From Clostridia bacterium (GTDB lineage: Bacteria > Bacillota > Clostridia > Oscillospirales > Acutalibacteraceae): DNA of 64,000 bases. Shown here in pieces: positions 51,373 to 61,800 of the stretch (positions are counted from its first letter, which is position 1; each line of letters opens with the position of its first letter). The DNA is taken from positions 1 through 64,000 of the forward strand of contig JAGBCU010000062.1 of NCBI GenBank assembly GCA_017937865.1. The letters are read 5' to 3'. The notes beneath the pieces are model-generated. The model saw only the letters and a list, made by a program, of their open reading frames with translations, was not told the DNA's origin and did not search any database. A program made the translations under genes and the position numbers.

Positions 51373-52134
51373 TTGAAAAATAAAGAAATTAAATCTGCGT
51401 TAGATTATTATGACGTTAAATTACCCGACGAAGATAAAATCGAATCAACAGTTTTAAACGTTATAAATAGTCAGCGTACCGTAAAAACTCCCGAACTATC
51501 CTTTAAAAGAATAATTATAAGTCAAATCAGTAGCGTAAAAAACTCATTTTGGTTTTTCTCTTTTTTGTTTTTGATAGTCATTGTTTTTATGTATTTAAAA
51601 ATTGACAGTGAATATACAACGCTGTTTTTGTTTTCAACAACGCCGTTTTTGAATATTATTGCATTGCCTACATTGTTTTTTACTTTTAACAGAGAAAGAA
51701 TGGAGCTGGAAGGTACTTGTCTTATCAAGCCTGCAACTGTGTTTTCGGCTAAATCTGTAATTTGCGGTGCGCTTGATTTAATTCTGATACTCTTTGCGGT
51801 ATTAATATCTGCGATTGTGACCGATGTACCTGTTTTACAAAGTGCTTTTTTAGGTTTTTTAGGTTATACAAGCTCCGCTTTCATAGCGATGTGCTTTAGC
51901 TTGTTTTTTAAAACCCAGGTTGCGATGGCGGTAACGTCTGCTATCTATGCGGTTGCAGTTTCTTCCGTATTCGTTTTTGAAGATGTTGCGAATTTTATTT
52001 TAAATATGAATTTTGCAACGCTGTCAATAATATTCCTTCTGTTTTTCTTATTGCTCTCAGGAGTAGTGTATTATACAAAAAACAATTACAAATATGAAAG
52101 GGTGGTATTCTTGTATGGAACTGAAAATATCTAA
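51373..52134 (+). CDS. Six-TM membrane protein of the ECF module (possible anti-sigma)
   Basis: The 253-residue protein has about 54 N-terminal cytoplasmic residues, then about six hydrophobic segments (roughly 57-76, 82-105, 122-145, 150-173, 182-203, 218-238). The layout of a soluble N terminus and membrane part, encoded directly after a sigma factor, suits an anti-sigma factor, but no zinc-finger motif is seen and it could be a transporter subunit. The TTG start abuts the sigma stop, with GGAG upstream, so translation is coupled. The end overlaps the ATPase gene. Confidence 0.7.
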   Translation: MKNKEIKSALDYYDVKLPDEDKIESTVLNVINSQRTVKTPELSFKRIIISQISSVKNSFWFFSFLFLIVIVFMYLKIDSEYTTLFLFSTTPFLNIIALPTLFFTFNRERMELEGTCLIKPATVFSAKSVICGALDLILILFAVLISAIVTDVPVLQSAFLGFLGYTSSAFIAMCFSLFFKTQVAMAVTSAIYAVAVSSVFVFEDVANFILNMNFATLSIIFLLFFLLLSGVVYYTKNNYKYERVVFLYGTENI

Positions 52135-53002
52135 TATTACAAAAAAGTACGGTGATAAAATTGCCGTTGATAACGTGAACGTCACTTTAGAAAACGGTGT
52201 TTGCGCACTTTTAGGTGCCAACGGTAGCGGTAAAACTACTCTTATGAGAATGATTGCAGGCGTTCTCGGTAATACTAAGGGGAGCATTTCTCTTGACGGA
52301 AGAAACATAGAAATACTTGATTCTGCATACAGAAATGTTCTCGGATATTTACCTCAGAATTTTGGTTGCTATAAGGATTTTAAAGTAAAAGACTTTCTTT
52401 TGTATATGTGTGCATTAAAAGGTTTAGACGGTAAATTCGCAAAAAAACGTTGCGAAGAGATGCTTTTAAAGGTTGGGCTTGAAAATGTTTCTAATAAAAA
52501 AATAGGTGCGTTATCAGGCGGTATGAAGCAACGTTTAGGAATTGCTCAGGCGCTATTAAATGACCCGACAATTTTAATTCTCGATGAGCCAACGGCAGGT
52601 CTTGACCCTAAAGAAAGAATAAGGTTCAGAAATCTTATTTGTGAGCTTTCAAAAGACCGTATAATCATTTACGCTACACATATTGTTTCGGATATTTCTT
52701 ATATTGCTGATAGAGTATTGTTAATGAAAGCAGGGAGAATTGTTGCTGATGGTTCAACAGAAGAGCTTCTGAATATCGTCAAAGGTAAGGTGTGGTCTGT
52801 AGATATAATGCGAAATGAGCTTGAATCTTACCAAAATAAATATAGTGTCGGTGCTATTTCCGACAGTAAAATAAAAGATGTTAACGTAAGAATCGTTAGC
52901 GACGTAAAGCCTGACGAAAAAGCTATAGAAGCTTTACCCGACCTTGACGACGTTTATTTATATTATTTCGGTGAGGTGGCGGAAGTTGAAAACAGTAATT
53001 AA
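52115..53002 (+). CDS. ABC transporter ATP-binding protein
   Basis: The 295-residue ATPase shows Walker A GANGSGKTTLM, the Q-loop region YLPQNFG, signature LSGGMKQRLGIAQAL, Walker B ILILDEPTAGLDPKER and switch His in ATHIVSD. A C-terminal extension of about 80 residues follows. The type is that of antibiotic or peptide exporters. ATG 52115 follows GAAAGGGTGG; the ATG at 52094 is upstream of that site. It overlaps its neighbours at both ends. Confidence 0.92.
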   Translation: MELKISNITKKYGDKIAVDNVNVTLENGVCALLGANGSGKTTLMRMIAGVLGNTKGSISLDGRNIEILDSAYRNVLGYLPQNFGCYKDFKVKDFLLYMCALKGLDGKFAKKRCEEMLLKVGLENVSNKKIGALSGGMKQRLGIAQALLNDPTILILDEPTAGLDPKERIRFRNLICELSKDRIIIYATHIVSDISYIADRVLLMKAGRIVADGSTEELLNIVKGKVWSVDIMRNELESYQNKYSVGAISDSKIKDVNVRIVSDVKPDEKAIEALPDLDDVYLYYFGEVAEVENSN

Positions 53003-54245
53003 ATACGAACTTATCAAAATATTTAATTCAAGGTTAGCTTCCGTAGTGCTTTTAATTGCTTTTGTTATATCTGTTGGCGTTTCCGGATTTAATGCTATTC
53101 AATATAAAACAGGGGAAAAGGGCTACTATAAAATTAATGATATGAACGGTAATCAGTTTCCCGATGTATTTGTATCGGCTGAAAATATTGATACTCTTGT
53201 TTCTCAATTGAATGAATTTGAATCGAGGGAAGAAATATACGAAACAGATGCAGGTATAGTAAATACTTATGTGGGTATTACCTTTAAAGGAAAATATGAT
53301 ATTGATAAAAGTGCGTTGCTCCGTGCGGTTTCAAACGGTGAAATTACAAATGCTGAATATCACAAGGCTTTAAGCGATTACCAATCAGCGCCTTGTATAA
53401 AAAAAGAGTATTTAGCTGATTACTTTGAATTATATTATCCGGTTTCTTGCTATAGCAGTATTTCAAATAACATCGAATCAACTCTTCAATGGTTGATTGA
53501 AGATGATTTAGGCAATTTATATGAAACTTCAAAGCTTGCAAAGGTTATAAGAGAAGAACAAGCTTTAAACAAAGGTGTTGTTTTTACGTATGACTACGGT
53601 TGGAGTTTAGGTGAAGAAATGCTTTCGTATCTCGTGCCTCTGTATCTTATTGTTGTTGTATTCGGTCTTTGTAATATGTTCTCCGGTGAGTATTCTCTTG
53701 GTACAGATTCCCTGGTTAAATCAACTTTCCGCGGTAGAAAAAAGTTTGTATTGATGAAATATTCAACGGCTATAATCTATTGTTTTATTTGTTCTGTTGC
53801 CATAATTGTTATTTGTTATTTACCTTCACTTGTTTTGTTAGGCTTTTCAGGTTATAACGTAGGTACTGTCTATACCAATATTGAAATGTTACTTTTAAAA
53901 TTTGTTTCTTTATTAATAGGCGGTATTAGTATAAGCACTGTAGTTATGTTCTTTTCAAGCTTATTTAATAAGCTTATATACGTTCTTTTTGCTTCTGTGA
54001 TTACTGCGGTTATTCCTTATATATTACTATACATACCGAATCTGGATTTTACTTCACAAATAATTTTACACCTATTGCCTTTCAATCTTTCGTTTGATTC
54101 ATATTGGTTGTTTGATAATTATATTTCAATAGATATCATTGAAATATTTTGCTTTATTCCCGCAGTTGTTTTTAACGTTATAAGCTCAGTTACAGTTTAC
54201 TTTATGACGGTAAAATCCTTTTCAAAACATAGAATAATGAATTGA
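52986..54245 (+). CDS. ABC transporter permease, first of two paralogues
   Basis: The 419-residue membrane protein has one N-terminal membrane segment (about 15-38), an extracytoplasmic domain of about 170 residues (MNGNQFPDVFVSAENIDTL, DYFELYYPVSCYSS) and a C-terminal membrane domain with about five segments (from about residue 215). It shares order and motifs with the next gene. The TTG start at 52986 follows GAGGTGG by six bases and lies within the ATPase gene end. Substrate unknown. Confidence 0.8.
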   Translation: MKTVIKYELIKIFNSRLASVVLLIAFVISVGVSGFNAIQYKTGEKGYYKINDMNGNQFPDVFVSAENIDTLVSQLNEFESREEIYETDAGIVNTYVGITFKGKYDIDKSALLRAVSNGEITNAEYHKALSDYQSAPCIKKEYLADYFELYYPVSCYSSISNNIESTLQWLIEDDLGNLYETSKLAKVIREEQALNKGVVFTYDYGWSLGEEMLSYLVPLYLIVVVFGLCNMFSGEYSLGTDSLVKSTFRGRKKFVLMKYSTAIIYCFICSVAIIVICYLPSLVLLGFSGYNVGTVYTNIEMLLLKFVSLLIGGISISTVVMFFSSLFNKLIYVLFASVITAVIPYILLYIPNLDFTSQIILHLLPFNLSFDSYWLFDNYISIDIIEIFCFIPAVVFNVISSVTVYFMTVKSFSKHRIMN

Positions 54246-54254
54246 GGTGGTTTT

Positions 54255-55547
54255 GTGGGTAACCTTATTAAATTTGAATTGAAAAAAATATTTCAAAATA
54301 AGCTTTGTTTTGCCGTAATTATTCTTGTGTTAATCGGCAGCTTAGCTTTAACGGGTTATAATTTATCCCAATATAAAAGCGGGGTAAGAGGCGAGTACGC
54401 CCTTAGCGATATGGACGGTAGAAAAATGCCCGAGGTTTTCGTTTCAAACGAAAACATTGAAGCACTCAAAGCACGGTTAGATGAATTTGAAGCAAACGAC
54501 GAAATTTACACAACCTCTGAGGAAGTAGAAAAAGAATTAGTTTATGTTAACGGTGTTGCTAAAAACCCTTATAAGTGTGAGTACAACGGTAAATATGAAT
54601 TTGATTTAGGTGAAATTATAAATAAATACGAAGCAGGTGAGATTACTGAAGAAGAGTATTTATCTATAATTCAGAATAACGATAATTTACCTTTTATCCG
54701 TTTAGAATATTTACCTGAGTATTTTGAGCTTTACGCACCCGTTAAGGAATATAACCAACAGATTAACGGTATAAAAGAGTTGCGGGAAACCGCCAACTCT
54801 GCTAAAGGAACTGTTGATGAAAAAATTTATCTTCATAAGGCTGAGGTAATTGAAAAATCTTTAGAAGAGGGCTTTACCTACGGCTATGATTACGGTTGGG
54901 AATCAGCTTTCCATTCGTTTTCAGATGGTACAATATCGCTTCTTTTAGTTGCGGTTGTTATTATGGGTGTCTGTAACTTGTTCTCAAATGAATATTCTTA
55001 CAGAACAGCTGAGTTGATTATAGTAAGTAAAAACGGTAAAAAGAAAACTGTTTCAGCTAAAATAATTGCTTCCGTGATTTACGCTGTTATTTGTTCGCTA
55101 GTTTTTTGTGCAATAGTATTTTCTGTTAATTTTGCTTTTCTCGGTGCAGAGGGTATGAACGTCGGCGTTGGTATCAGCAACCTTGAAAGAGCGTGTTTAT
55201 CAATACCCTTTATTACCCTCGGTTGTATTATAATCGCTTTGCTGTCTCTTGCCGTATCTTCGCTCTTTAGCAAGCCCGTTGTTTCAACCTTTGGTGCATT
55301 GTTTATAGGCTTTTTCCCAATGATTTTAAATTTCTACGTTTTATTAGAGGAGCCGTTAGAAACATTAACAAAAATTACTCCCGTTATGATGATTTGCGGA
55401 AATTATATAACTTATGACGATTTTATCGTTATCGGTGAAAACGTTTTAAGTATAGTAACAATGTTTATTCCTGTATCAATATTGCTGTTTGTTTTAACGT
55501 CGGTAATTTGTATGGTTAAATTTTGCAAGTATCAGGTTAAGAATTAA
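54255..55547 (+). CDS. ABC transporter permease, second of two paralogues
   Basis: The 430-residue protein repeats the plan of the previous gene: N-terminal membrane segment, extracytoplasmic domain (MDGRKMPEVFVSNENIEAL, PEYFELYAPVKEYNQ), then a C-terminal membrane domain starting after YGYDYGWESAFHSF. The pair probably forms a heterodimeric transporter core. GTG start with GAGGTGG upstream, 9 bases after the first permease. A hairpin follows. Confidence 0.8.
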   Translation: MGNLIKFELKKIFQNKLCFAVIILVLIGSLALTGYNLSQYKSGVRGEYALSDMDGRKMPEVFVSNENIEALKARLDEFEANDEIYTTSEEVEKELVYVNGVAKNPYKCEYNGKYEFDLGEIINKYEAGEITEEEYLSIIQNNDNLPFIRLEYLPEYFELYAPVKEYNQQINGIKELRETANSAKGTVDEKIYLHKAEVIEKSLEEGFTYGYDYGWESAFHSFSDGTISLLLVAVVIMGVCNLFSNEYSYRTAELIIVSKNGKKKTVSAKIIASVIYAVICSLVFCAIVFSVNFAFLGAEGMNVGVGISNLERACLSIPFITLGCIIIALLSLAVSSLFSKPVVSTFGALFIGFFPMILNFYVLLEEPLETLTKITPVMMICGNYITYDDFIVIGENVLSIVTMFIPVSILLFVLTSVICMVKFCKYQVKN

Positions 55548-55552
55548 GAAAT

Positions 55553-55583
55553 CACCCCAACGACTCTCTGAATCGTTGGGGTG
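55553..55583. terminator. Hairpin between the ABC module and the phosphoesterase gene
   Basis: CACCCCAACGA (55553-55563) and TCGTTGGGGTG (55573-55583) form a perfect 11-bp stem with a 9-base loop. It lies between convergent genes and can serve both strands, although T-runs are weak. Confidence 0.75.
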
Positions 55584-55604
55584 AAATGTTATTATCTATT
55601 AATT

Positions 55605-57023
55605 TCAAAATTCACAAAACCAATTGTTGTTATCAAGAGGACCGCCCGTCATAATTTCGTGGGCTGCATCTTTAATATGGGTTAACGTTCTTATAAGTCC
55701 GCCGTTTTTAATACGGAGCTTTTTAACTATTTTAAGCGGTAAAGCAAGAGCCTGAGTGAAAACTGTATAGTAAGCAGAGCCTTCCTCATGCTTTACAAGT
55801 GAGCCGTCAAGAATTGAACAAAAAGCACTGAATACCATATCGGTAACTTTTACGTCAGCAATTTCTTTAGCAGCCTTTTTATCAATAGCCTTGCCAAAAG
55901 TAATAAAGTTCATTATTCTTGCAGCCTTTTTAACTGTAAGCTTATCAAGCCATTTTAAAACGGGTCTTGCAACTATCCATATTTTACTTGCTTTTTCAGC
56001 ACCTAAACCGATTGCCTCAACAACTGCTAAAAACTTATCTTTCTCGTTAATTGCTGCAGATTTAATAATATCACTGAAAAGTGCAGTAGCGTGATTTTTG
56101 AGAAAATCGTTTGTATATTCTTTACCGTTGTGAGTGAAATTTTCCGTGTGCTCTGTTTTTATATCAATACCGTCATTATAAACGTCGCAGTAGAGAATCG
56201 GGGCAGGGTAGCCACTAATAGACCCTGCATTTATTTCGTAAAAATGCTTACCGCTTTCTGCAACGAATTTTCTTATTGATTGCATATGAGAGTGACCCGT
56301 AAACATAACGGGGAAATCAATATTTGTAAATTTTGTGCATTGATTTATTCTGTGGTCAACTGAGCCTTTGCCGTTAATAGCTCTCTGTAATTCAGTTAAA
56401 AATAGGTGGTGATGTTGCATACCGAAAACAACGTCACCGCGTTTTTTAGCTTCATTTACCTGCACCGCAATCCAGCTAAAATGCTCGTCAGAATAACCGG
56501 AACTGCCATAACCGTCCTGGTCGTCATCAAGGCAGAAAATACTTACACCATCACACGGGCGAACAACGTATGAAACCTTGTTCTGATGAGTATAAAAGGT
56601 TGAAACAGCATCACTTATGCCGAAATCCTTGTAAAACTCTGCAAGCTCCTCGGGTGGAACCGTTTCAACGTCGTGATAGATTTTGTCGCCCTCATATCTT
56701 CTCGGATTACCGTCGCAACACCAATCGTGAGTTGCGGTAATAACGTAAACGGGCATAATCTTTTTGAATTCGTAAAGAATTTCTCTCATTTCCTCGTGAG
56801 ATACTCTTTCGCCGTCGTTTGAAAGGTCACCTGCAATAAGAAGAAAATTTGCATCAGAGTTTTTTATTAACTCAAGAGCCGCGAGTATAGTTCCGCGGCT
56901 CTGTGCTAACATTTTTTGGTCTGAACCTGCTCTTCTTTCATAAGCCTTACCCGTATTACCTAATTTTTCGGAGTAATAATGTGGGTCAGCAATGAGAGCA
57001 AATTTTGTAATAAATTTATCCAT
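55605..57023 (-). CDS. Metallophosphoesterase, large
   Basis: The 472-residue protein has no signal peptide. Metallophosphoesterase motifs are DPHYYS near the N terminus, AGDLSNDGE, ATHDW (in the place of GNHD), QHHHLF and GHSHMQ. The C-terminal 170 residues are helical and not recognised. The ATG at 57021-57023 has only a weak ribosome binding site, five bases after the upstream stop, suggesting coupled translation with the DUF4474 gene. An N-terminal extension through the upstream gene is not supported. Substrate unknown. Confidence 0.8.
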   Translation of the reverse strand: MDKFITKFALIADPHYYSEKLGNTGKAYERRAGSDQKMLAQSRGTILAALELIKNSDANFLLIAGDLSNDGERVSHEEMREILYEFKKIMPVYVITATHDWCCDGNPRRYEGDKIYHDVETVPPEELAEFYKDFGISDAVSTFYTHQNKVSYVVRPCDGVSIFCLDDDQDGYGSSGYSDEHFSWIAVQVNEAKKRGDVVFGMQHHHLFLTELQRAINGKGSVDHRINQCTKFTNIDFPVMFTGHSHMQSIRKFVAESGKHFYEINAGSISGYPAPILYCDVYNDGIDIKTEHTENFTHNGKEYTNDFLKNHATALFSDIIKSAAINEKDKFLAVVEAIGLGAEKASKIWIVARPVLKWLDKLTVKKAARIMNFITFGKAIDKKAAKEIADVKVTDMVFSAFCSILDGSLVKHEEGSAYYTVFTQALALPLKIVKKLRIKNGGLIRTLTHIKDAAHEIMTGGPLDNNNWFCEF

Positions 57024-57028
57024 AACAA

Positions 57029-57991
57029 TTACCAATGAATTTTAAAGGTTTTAGCAGTTCTTTTGTATGTAATTGGGTCAAGAAAGCTGGTTTTTGCAAC
57101 TTCCTTCAAGCCTTGCTCAAATGCGTTAGCCATCTGAACATCGGGGAATTCGAGAACGATATCAAGATCAATTGCCATAGGAACACCTGCATGGAAAACC
57201 TTAAAGCCTGTAAGCCACCAATGCTTTTCGGGACCTCTTGAGAAAACGTATTCATTCTGGTTATAGAAATCGAATGACATTGTAATAAGCTCGTCGTTTG
57301 AAGCACAGTCATACTGCATAATCTTATCGGTTTTGTTGTAAAGACCGATTTCTGCACCTGCAGTAATACCGTACTGACCTTTCCAAAGCTGTATCATCCA
57401 GTCTTTACCTGCATAATCGAACTGAATTCTCTTAGTATCGTAATACATACCTGCTATAGGTGCCATCATATCATAGATATAGTTGAAACCAAAATATCTC
57501 TGAAGAGGTTCCATCTGTGAGTAGTAAATGCACTGCTCAGCATCGTATTCAAAGCCTGCAAATTCAAGGATTTTACCTGCAGTATTAGGATCTTCTGTGT
57601 TGAAGAGTAAATCCTGAAGACCTTCAACAGTATAGTTATCAAATTTAATTTCGGTTGTGCTTTCAGCAGCTGCCTCGGTAGTTGCTTCAGAGTTACCGTT
57701 TGTAGTTGCTTCGGTTGACTCGCTTGTAGAAGATGAACTGCTTGACGAACCTGAAGCGGTAGTTGAAATGCTTGAAGAAGCAGTCGTTTGTGCGTTAGTT
57801 GATGAGGGTGGAGTAACGATAACGCTGTCAGTAACCTGCATATTATCGGGTACCACGTCGTTTACAACGCTGTTATCAGTAGCCTGAGTAGTTGTAGTGT
57901 TGTCACCGCCACCAAAACCGCAACCGGTAAAAAGAAGTGTTATCGCCATAATTAAAGCCATAACAGAGATAATTCTTGAATGTTTTTTCAT
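57029..57991 (-). CDS. DUF4474-type lipoprotein
   Basis: The 320-residue lipoprotein has a signal peptide ending in LLFTGC. A low-complexity Thr/Ser/Glu linker of about 95 residues follows, then a C-terminal domain read as DUF4474 (YDAEQCIYYSQMEPLQRYFGFNYIYD, DWMIQLWKGQYGITAGAEIGLYN, WWLTGFKVF). The domain function is unknown. Start ATG at 57989-57991 follows AAGGAG; the longer frame adds residues without a ribosome binding site. It shares the minus-strand transcript with the phosphoesterase gene. Confidence 0.78.
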   Translation of the reverse strand: MKKHSRIISVMALIMAITLLFTGCGFGGGDNTTTTQATDNSVVNDVVPDNMQVTDSVIVTPPSSTNAQTTASSSISTTASGSSSSSSSTSESTEATTNGNSEATTEAAAESTTEIKFDNYTVEGLQDLLFNTEDPNTAGKILEFAGFEYDAEQCIYYSQMEPLQRYFGFNYIYDMMAPIAGMYYDTKRIQFDYAGKDWMIQLWKGQYGITAGAEIGLYNKTDKIMQYDCASNDELITMSFDFYNQNEYVFSRGPEKHWWLTGFKVFHAGVPMAIDLDIVLEFPDVQMANAFEQGLKEVAKTSFLDPITYKRTAKTFKIHW

Positions 57992-58087
57992 TAGATAATT
58001 CTCCTTGGTTTTAATAAAATTATATATACTAAAAAATAATAACATACATTTACAAAAAAGTCACTACTTTTTTGAAATTATATATGA

Positions 58088-58117
58088 TTGACAAAAATGT
58101 TATTAAAGTTATATAAT
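58088..58117 (+). promoter_or_regulatory. Promoter of the araD-dnaE operon
   Basis: TTGACA (58088-58093) and TATAAT (58112-58117) are 18 bases apart, 29 bases before the araD start. Confidence 0.75.
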
Positions 58118-58146
58118 TTATTTAAATTGATTTAGTTGGTGATAAT

Positions 58147-58848
58147 ATGTACAGTAAACTTAAAGCGGAGGTTTGCTCTGCAAATAAAGAGTTACATTCT
58201 TTAGGTCTTGCTCCTTTTACTTGGGGTAACGTTTCAGCGGTTGACCGTGAAAATAACGTTTTTGCAATAAAGCCCTCAGGCGTGCCTTATGACGATTTAA
58301 CCCCCGATAATATGGTAGTAATATCTTTAGCTGACGGTAGCGTTGTTGAGGGGGATTATAACCCTTCGTCAGATACACCTACTCACTATATTTTATATAA
58401 AGAATTTCCCCAGCTTAATGCGGTTGTTCATACTCATTCAATTAACGCTTCCTCATTCGCTCAGTCAGGTAGAGCAATTCCGTCTTACGGAACAACTCAT
58501 GCCGATTTTTCTCATACGGAAGTGCCTTGTACAAGAGCTTTAACAGCCGAAGAGGTTAAAAATGATTATGAATTAAACACAGGAGTAGTTATAGTTGAAC
58601 ATTTTAAGAAAAAAAAGCTTGATGTTTCATCGACTCCTGCTGTGCTTGTTCGTTCTCACGCACCCTTTGCTTTCGGTAAAAATGCTCACGATGCGGTCCA
58701 TAATGCCGCTGTACTTGAGATAGTAGCAGAAATGGCAATAAAAACCGAGCTTCTTTCAGATAAATATGAAGCTCAGATTCCACAGTACCTTTCAGATAAG
58801 CATTACTTCAGAAAACACGGAAAGGACGCCTATTACGGTCAGAAATAA
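58147..58848 (+). CDS. araD: L-ribulose-5-phosphate 4-epimerase (class II aldolase family)
   Basis: Interconverts L-ribulose 5-phosphate and D-xylulose 5-phosphate. The 233 residues show FTWGNVSAVDREN, KPSGVPYDDL, VVHTHSINASSFAQSGRAIP with metal-binding His, and the C-terminal HKHYFRKHGKDAYYGQ-like end (SDKHYFRKHGKDAYYGQK). The motif AIPSYGTTHADF supports AraD over fuculose aldolase. No araA, araB or ascorbate genes are near. ATG with GGTGATAAT upstream. dnaE starts two bases after the stop. Confidence 0.93.
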   Translation: MYSKLKAEVCSANKELHSLGLAPFTWGNVSAVDRENNVFAIKPSGVPYDDLTPDNMVVISLADGSVVEGDYNPSSDTPTHYILYKEFPQLNAVVHTHSINASSFAQSGRAIPSYGTTHADFSHTEVPCTRALTAEEVKNDYELNTGVVIVEHFKKKKLDVSSTPAVLVRSHAPFAFGKNAHDAVHNAAVLEIVAEMAIKTELLSDKYEAQIPQYLSDKHYFRKHGKDAYYGQK

Positions 58849-58850
58849 TT

Positions 58851-61800
58851 ATGACAGATTTTACTCATTTACATCTGCATACAGAATATAGCCTTCTCGA
58901 CGGCGCTTGTCGCATCGGGGAGGTCGTAAGCCGTGCAAAAGAGCTTGGTCAAAAATCACTTGCGATTACTGACCACGGCGTTTTGTACGGTGCTGTTGCA
59001 TTTTATAAAGAGTGTAAATCTCAAGGTGTAAAGCCCATTATCGGTTGCGAGGTCTACGTTGCACCTCGTACAAGATACGATAAAGTTCACGGTCTTGACA
59101 GTGACCGATACCATTTGATTTTATTATGTAAAAACGAAACAGGTTATCAGAATTTATTAAAACTCGTTTCTTCTGCTTGGGTTGACGGATTCTATACGAA
59201 GCCTCGTGTTGACCGTGATATTTTAGAAAAATACAGTGAAGGTCTTATAGCTCTTTCGGGCTGTCTTTTCGGTGAGGTTTCTCAAAAAATTCTGTCAAGA
59301 AATTTTGATGATGCAAAGGAAACTGCCCGTTGGTATAAGGAAACCTTTGGTGACGGTAACTATTATCTTGAAGTGCAAAATCACGGTATGGTTGAAGAAA
59401 AAGAGGTTTTAGATTCTGTTATTAGAATCAGCCGTGAATTAAATATTCCGATAGTTGCAACAAATGACGTTCACTATTGCGAAAAGCAGGATGCAGATAT
59501 TCAAAGAGTGTTAATTGCTGTTCAAACCAATAAAGTTGTTGGTGAAGATAACGCTCTCGAATTTTCGTCAGACGAGTTTTACCTTAAAAGCGGTGACGAA
59601 ATGCTTGAAGCATTTTCTGATTACCCGGAAGCTATTGAAAATACAAATATCATAGCAGATAAATGTAATTTCGATTTTGAATTCGGTGTTACAAAGCTTC
59701 CTCTTTTTGATGCTCCGATTGATGACCATAAGCTTTATTTAAAGCAAGAATGTGTAAACGGCTTGAATAAGCATTTTACAGTTGTTCCCGAAAATTATTT
59801 AAAACGACTTGAATATGAATTAAGCGTCATTGACGAAATGGGGTTTAATGATTATTTCCTTATCGTTGCCGATTTTATAAGATTTGCAAAGAGCAAAGGT
59901 ATTCCCGTAGGTCCCGGCAGAGGCTCTGCGGCAGGCTCTCTTGCGGCATACGCCCTTGGAATTACAGGTATTGACCCGATTGAAAATAGGCTTCTTTTCG
60001 AAAGATTCCTGAACCCTGAGAGAGTCAGTATGCCCGATATTGATATAGATTTCTGTTACGAAAGAAGAGGGGAAGTAATCGACTACGTAACAGAAAAATA
60101 CGGTAAAAACCGAGTTGCACAAATTGTAACCTTCGGTACTTTACAGGCAAAGGCTGCCGTTAGGGACGTTGCAAGAGCATTAGGTCTTCCTTACAGTACG
60201 GGGGATATTGTAGCAAAACAGCTTTCAAGAGAATTCCCTGATATTAAAACTGCTCTTCAAAAGAATCCTGAACTTAAAAACCTTTATGATTCCGATGATA
60301 ATATAAAGAAGCTTATTGATACTGCAATGCGTGTTGAGGGTATGCCTCGTCATGCCTCAACTCATGCCGCAGGTGTTGTTATTACAAGGGAGGATGTTTC
60401 ATCCTACGTTCCGCTTGCAAAAAACGGCGATCAAACTGTTACACAGTTTACAATGACTGAAATTGAGCAATTAGGTCTTCTGAAAATGGACTTTTTGGGT
60501 CTTAGAACACTTACCGTTATAAGCGATGCTGAAAAAGAGGTTAAAAAGACAGAGCCTGATTTTGATATATCAAAAATACCTCTTGATTATCCCGATGTTT
60601 TTACTCAAATGACAAGAGGTAATACCTCTGGTGTTTTTCAATGTGAATCTGCGGGTATGACTAACTTAATAGTTAATATGCGACCCGAAAAATTCTCGGA
60701 TATTGCGGCGGCTATCGCTTTATACAGACCGGGTCCTATGTTCTTCATTGATAGCTATCTTATTAATAGAAAACACCCTGAAAATATTCATTACAGAACA
60801 CCTCAGCTTAAAGATATTCTTGATGAAACAAACGGTTGTATGGTTTATCAGGAACAGGTTATGCAGGTTTTCAGAACTCTTGCGGGTTACTCATACGGTC
60901 GAGCTGACGTTGTAAGAAGAGCGATGAGTAAAAAGAAAAGAGATGTTATGGAAAATGAACGTAACATCTTTATTAACGGTCTTACGGACGAAAACGGCAA
61001 TATCGTTATTGAAGGTTGCGTAAGGCGAGGTATTGATGAAAGCGTTGCCGATGCGATTTTCTCTGATATGATATCCTTTGCATCCTACGGCTTTAATAAA
61101 AGTCATACGGCGGCGTACGGTCTTATTGCTTATCAGACCGCATATCTTAAGGTTAAATATCCTAAAGCGTTTATGGCGGCTATCCTTACAAGCGTTATAG
61201 GTGAAGAGGGCAAAACTGTCGGTTATATTGAAGAATGTGAAAGACTTAAAATTAAGGTTTTACCGCCGCACGTTAACAGAAGTAATGCCCGCTTTTCAGT
61301 AATTGGTGACGATATAGCATTCTCACTTTTAAGTATCAAAAACCTCGGTAGAGCTTTAATTGATAAAATTGAAAAAGAGCGTAATTTAAACGGTAAGTTT
61401 ACAAGCTTTTGGGATTTTTGTAAGCGAATAAGCGGTAACGAGCTTAACCGTCGTGCGTTAGAGTGCCTTATTAAAGCAGGAGCTCTTGACGGTCTTGGTT
61501 TAAACCGAAAAGAAATGCTTTTGAATATGGAAACGACATTAGCTGCCGCTAATAAAGAAAATAGCCTTTATGAAGGCGGTCAGCTTGATATGTTTTCCGC
61601 ATTTGGTGGTGAAGAGTTCACCTCAGCACCTGATTTTACCCGTTGCGATGAGCTACCTAAAAATGAATTGCTTTATTTTGAAAAAGAGGTTGCGGGTATG
61701 TATTTTACGGGTCACCCTCTTGAAGCATACAGAAGTATTTCAGAAGCTGTAAATTCACCTAAAACCTCAACACTTTACGAGCTTTTAGAAACAGGTAAAG

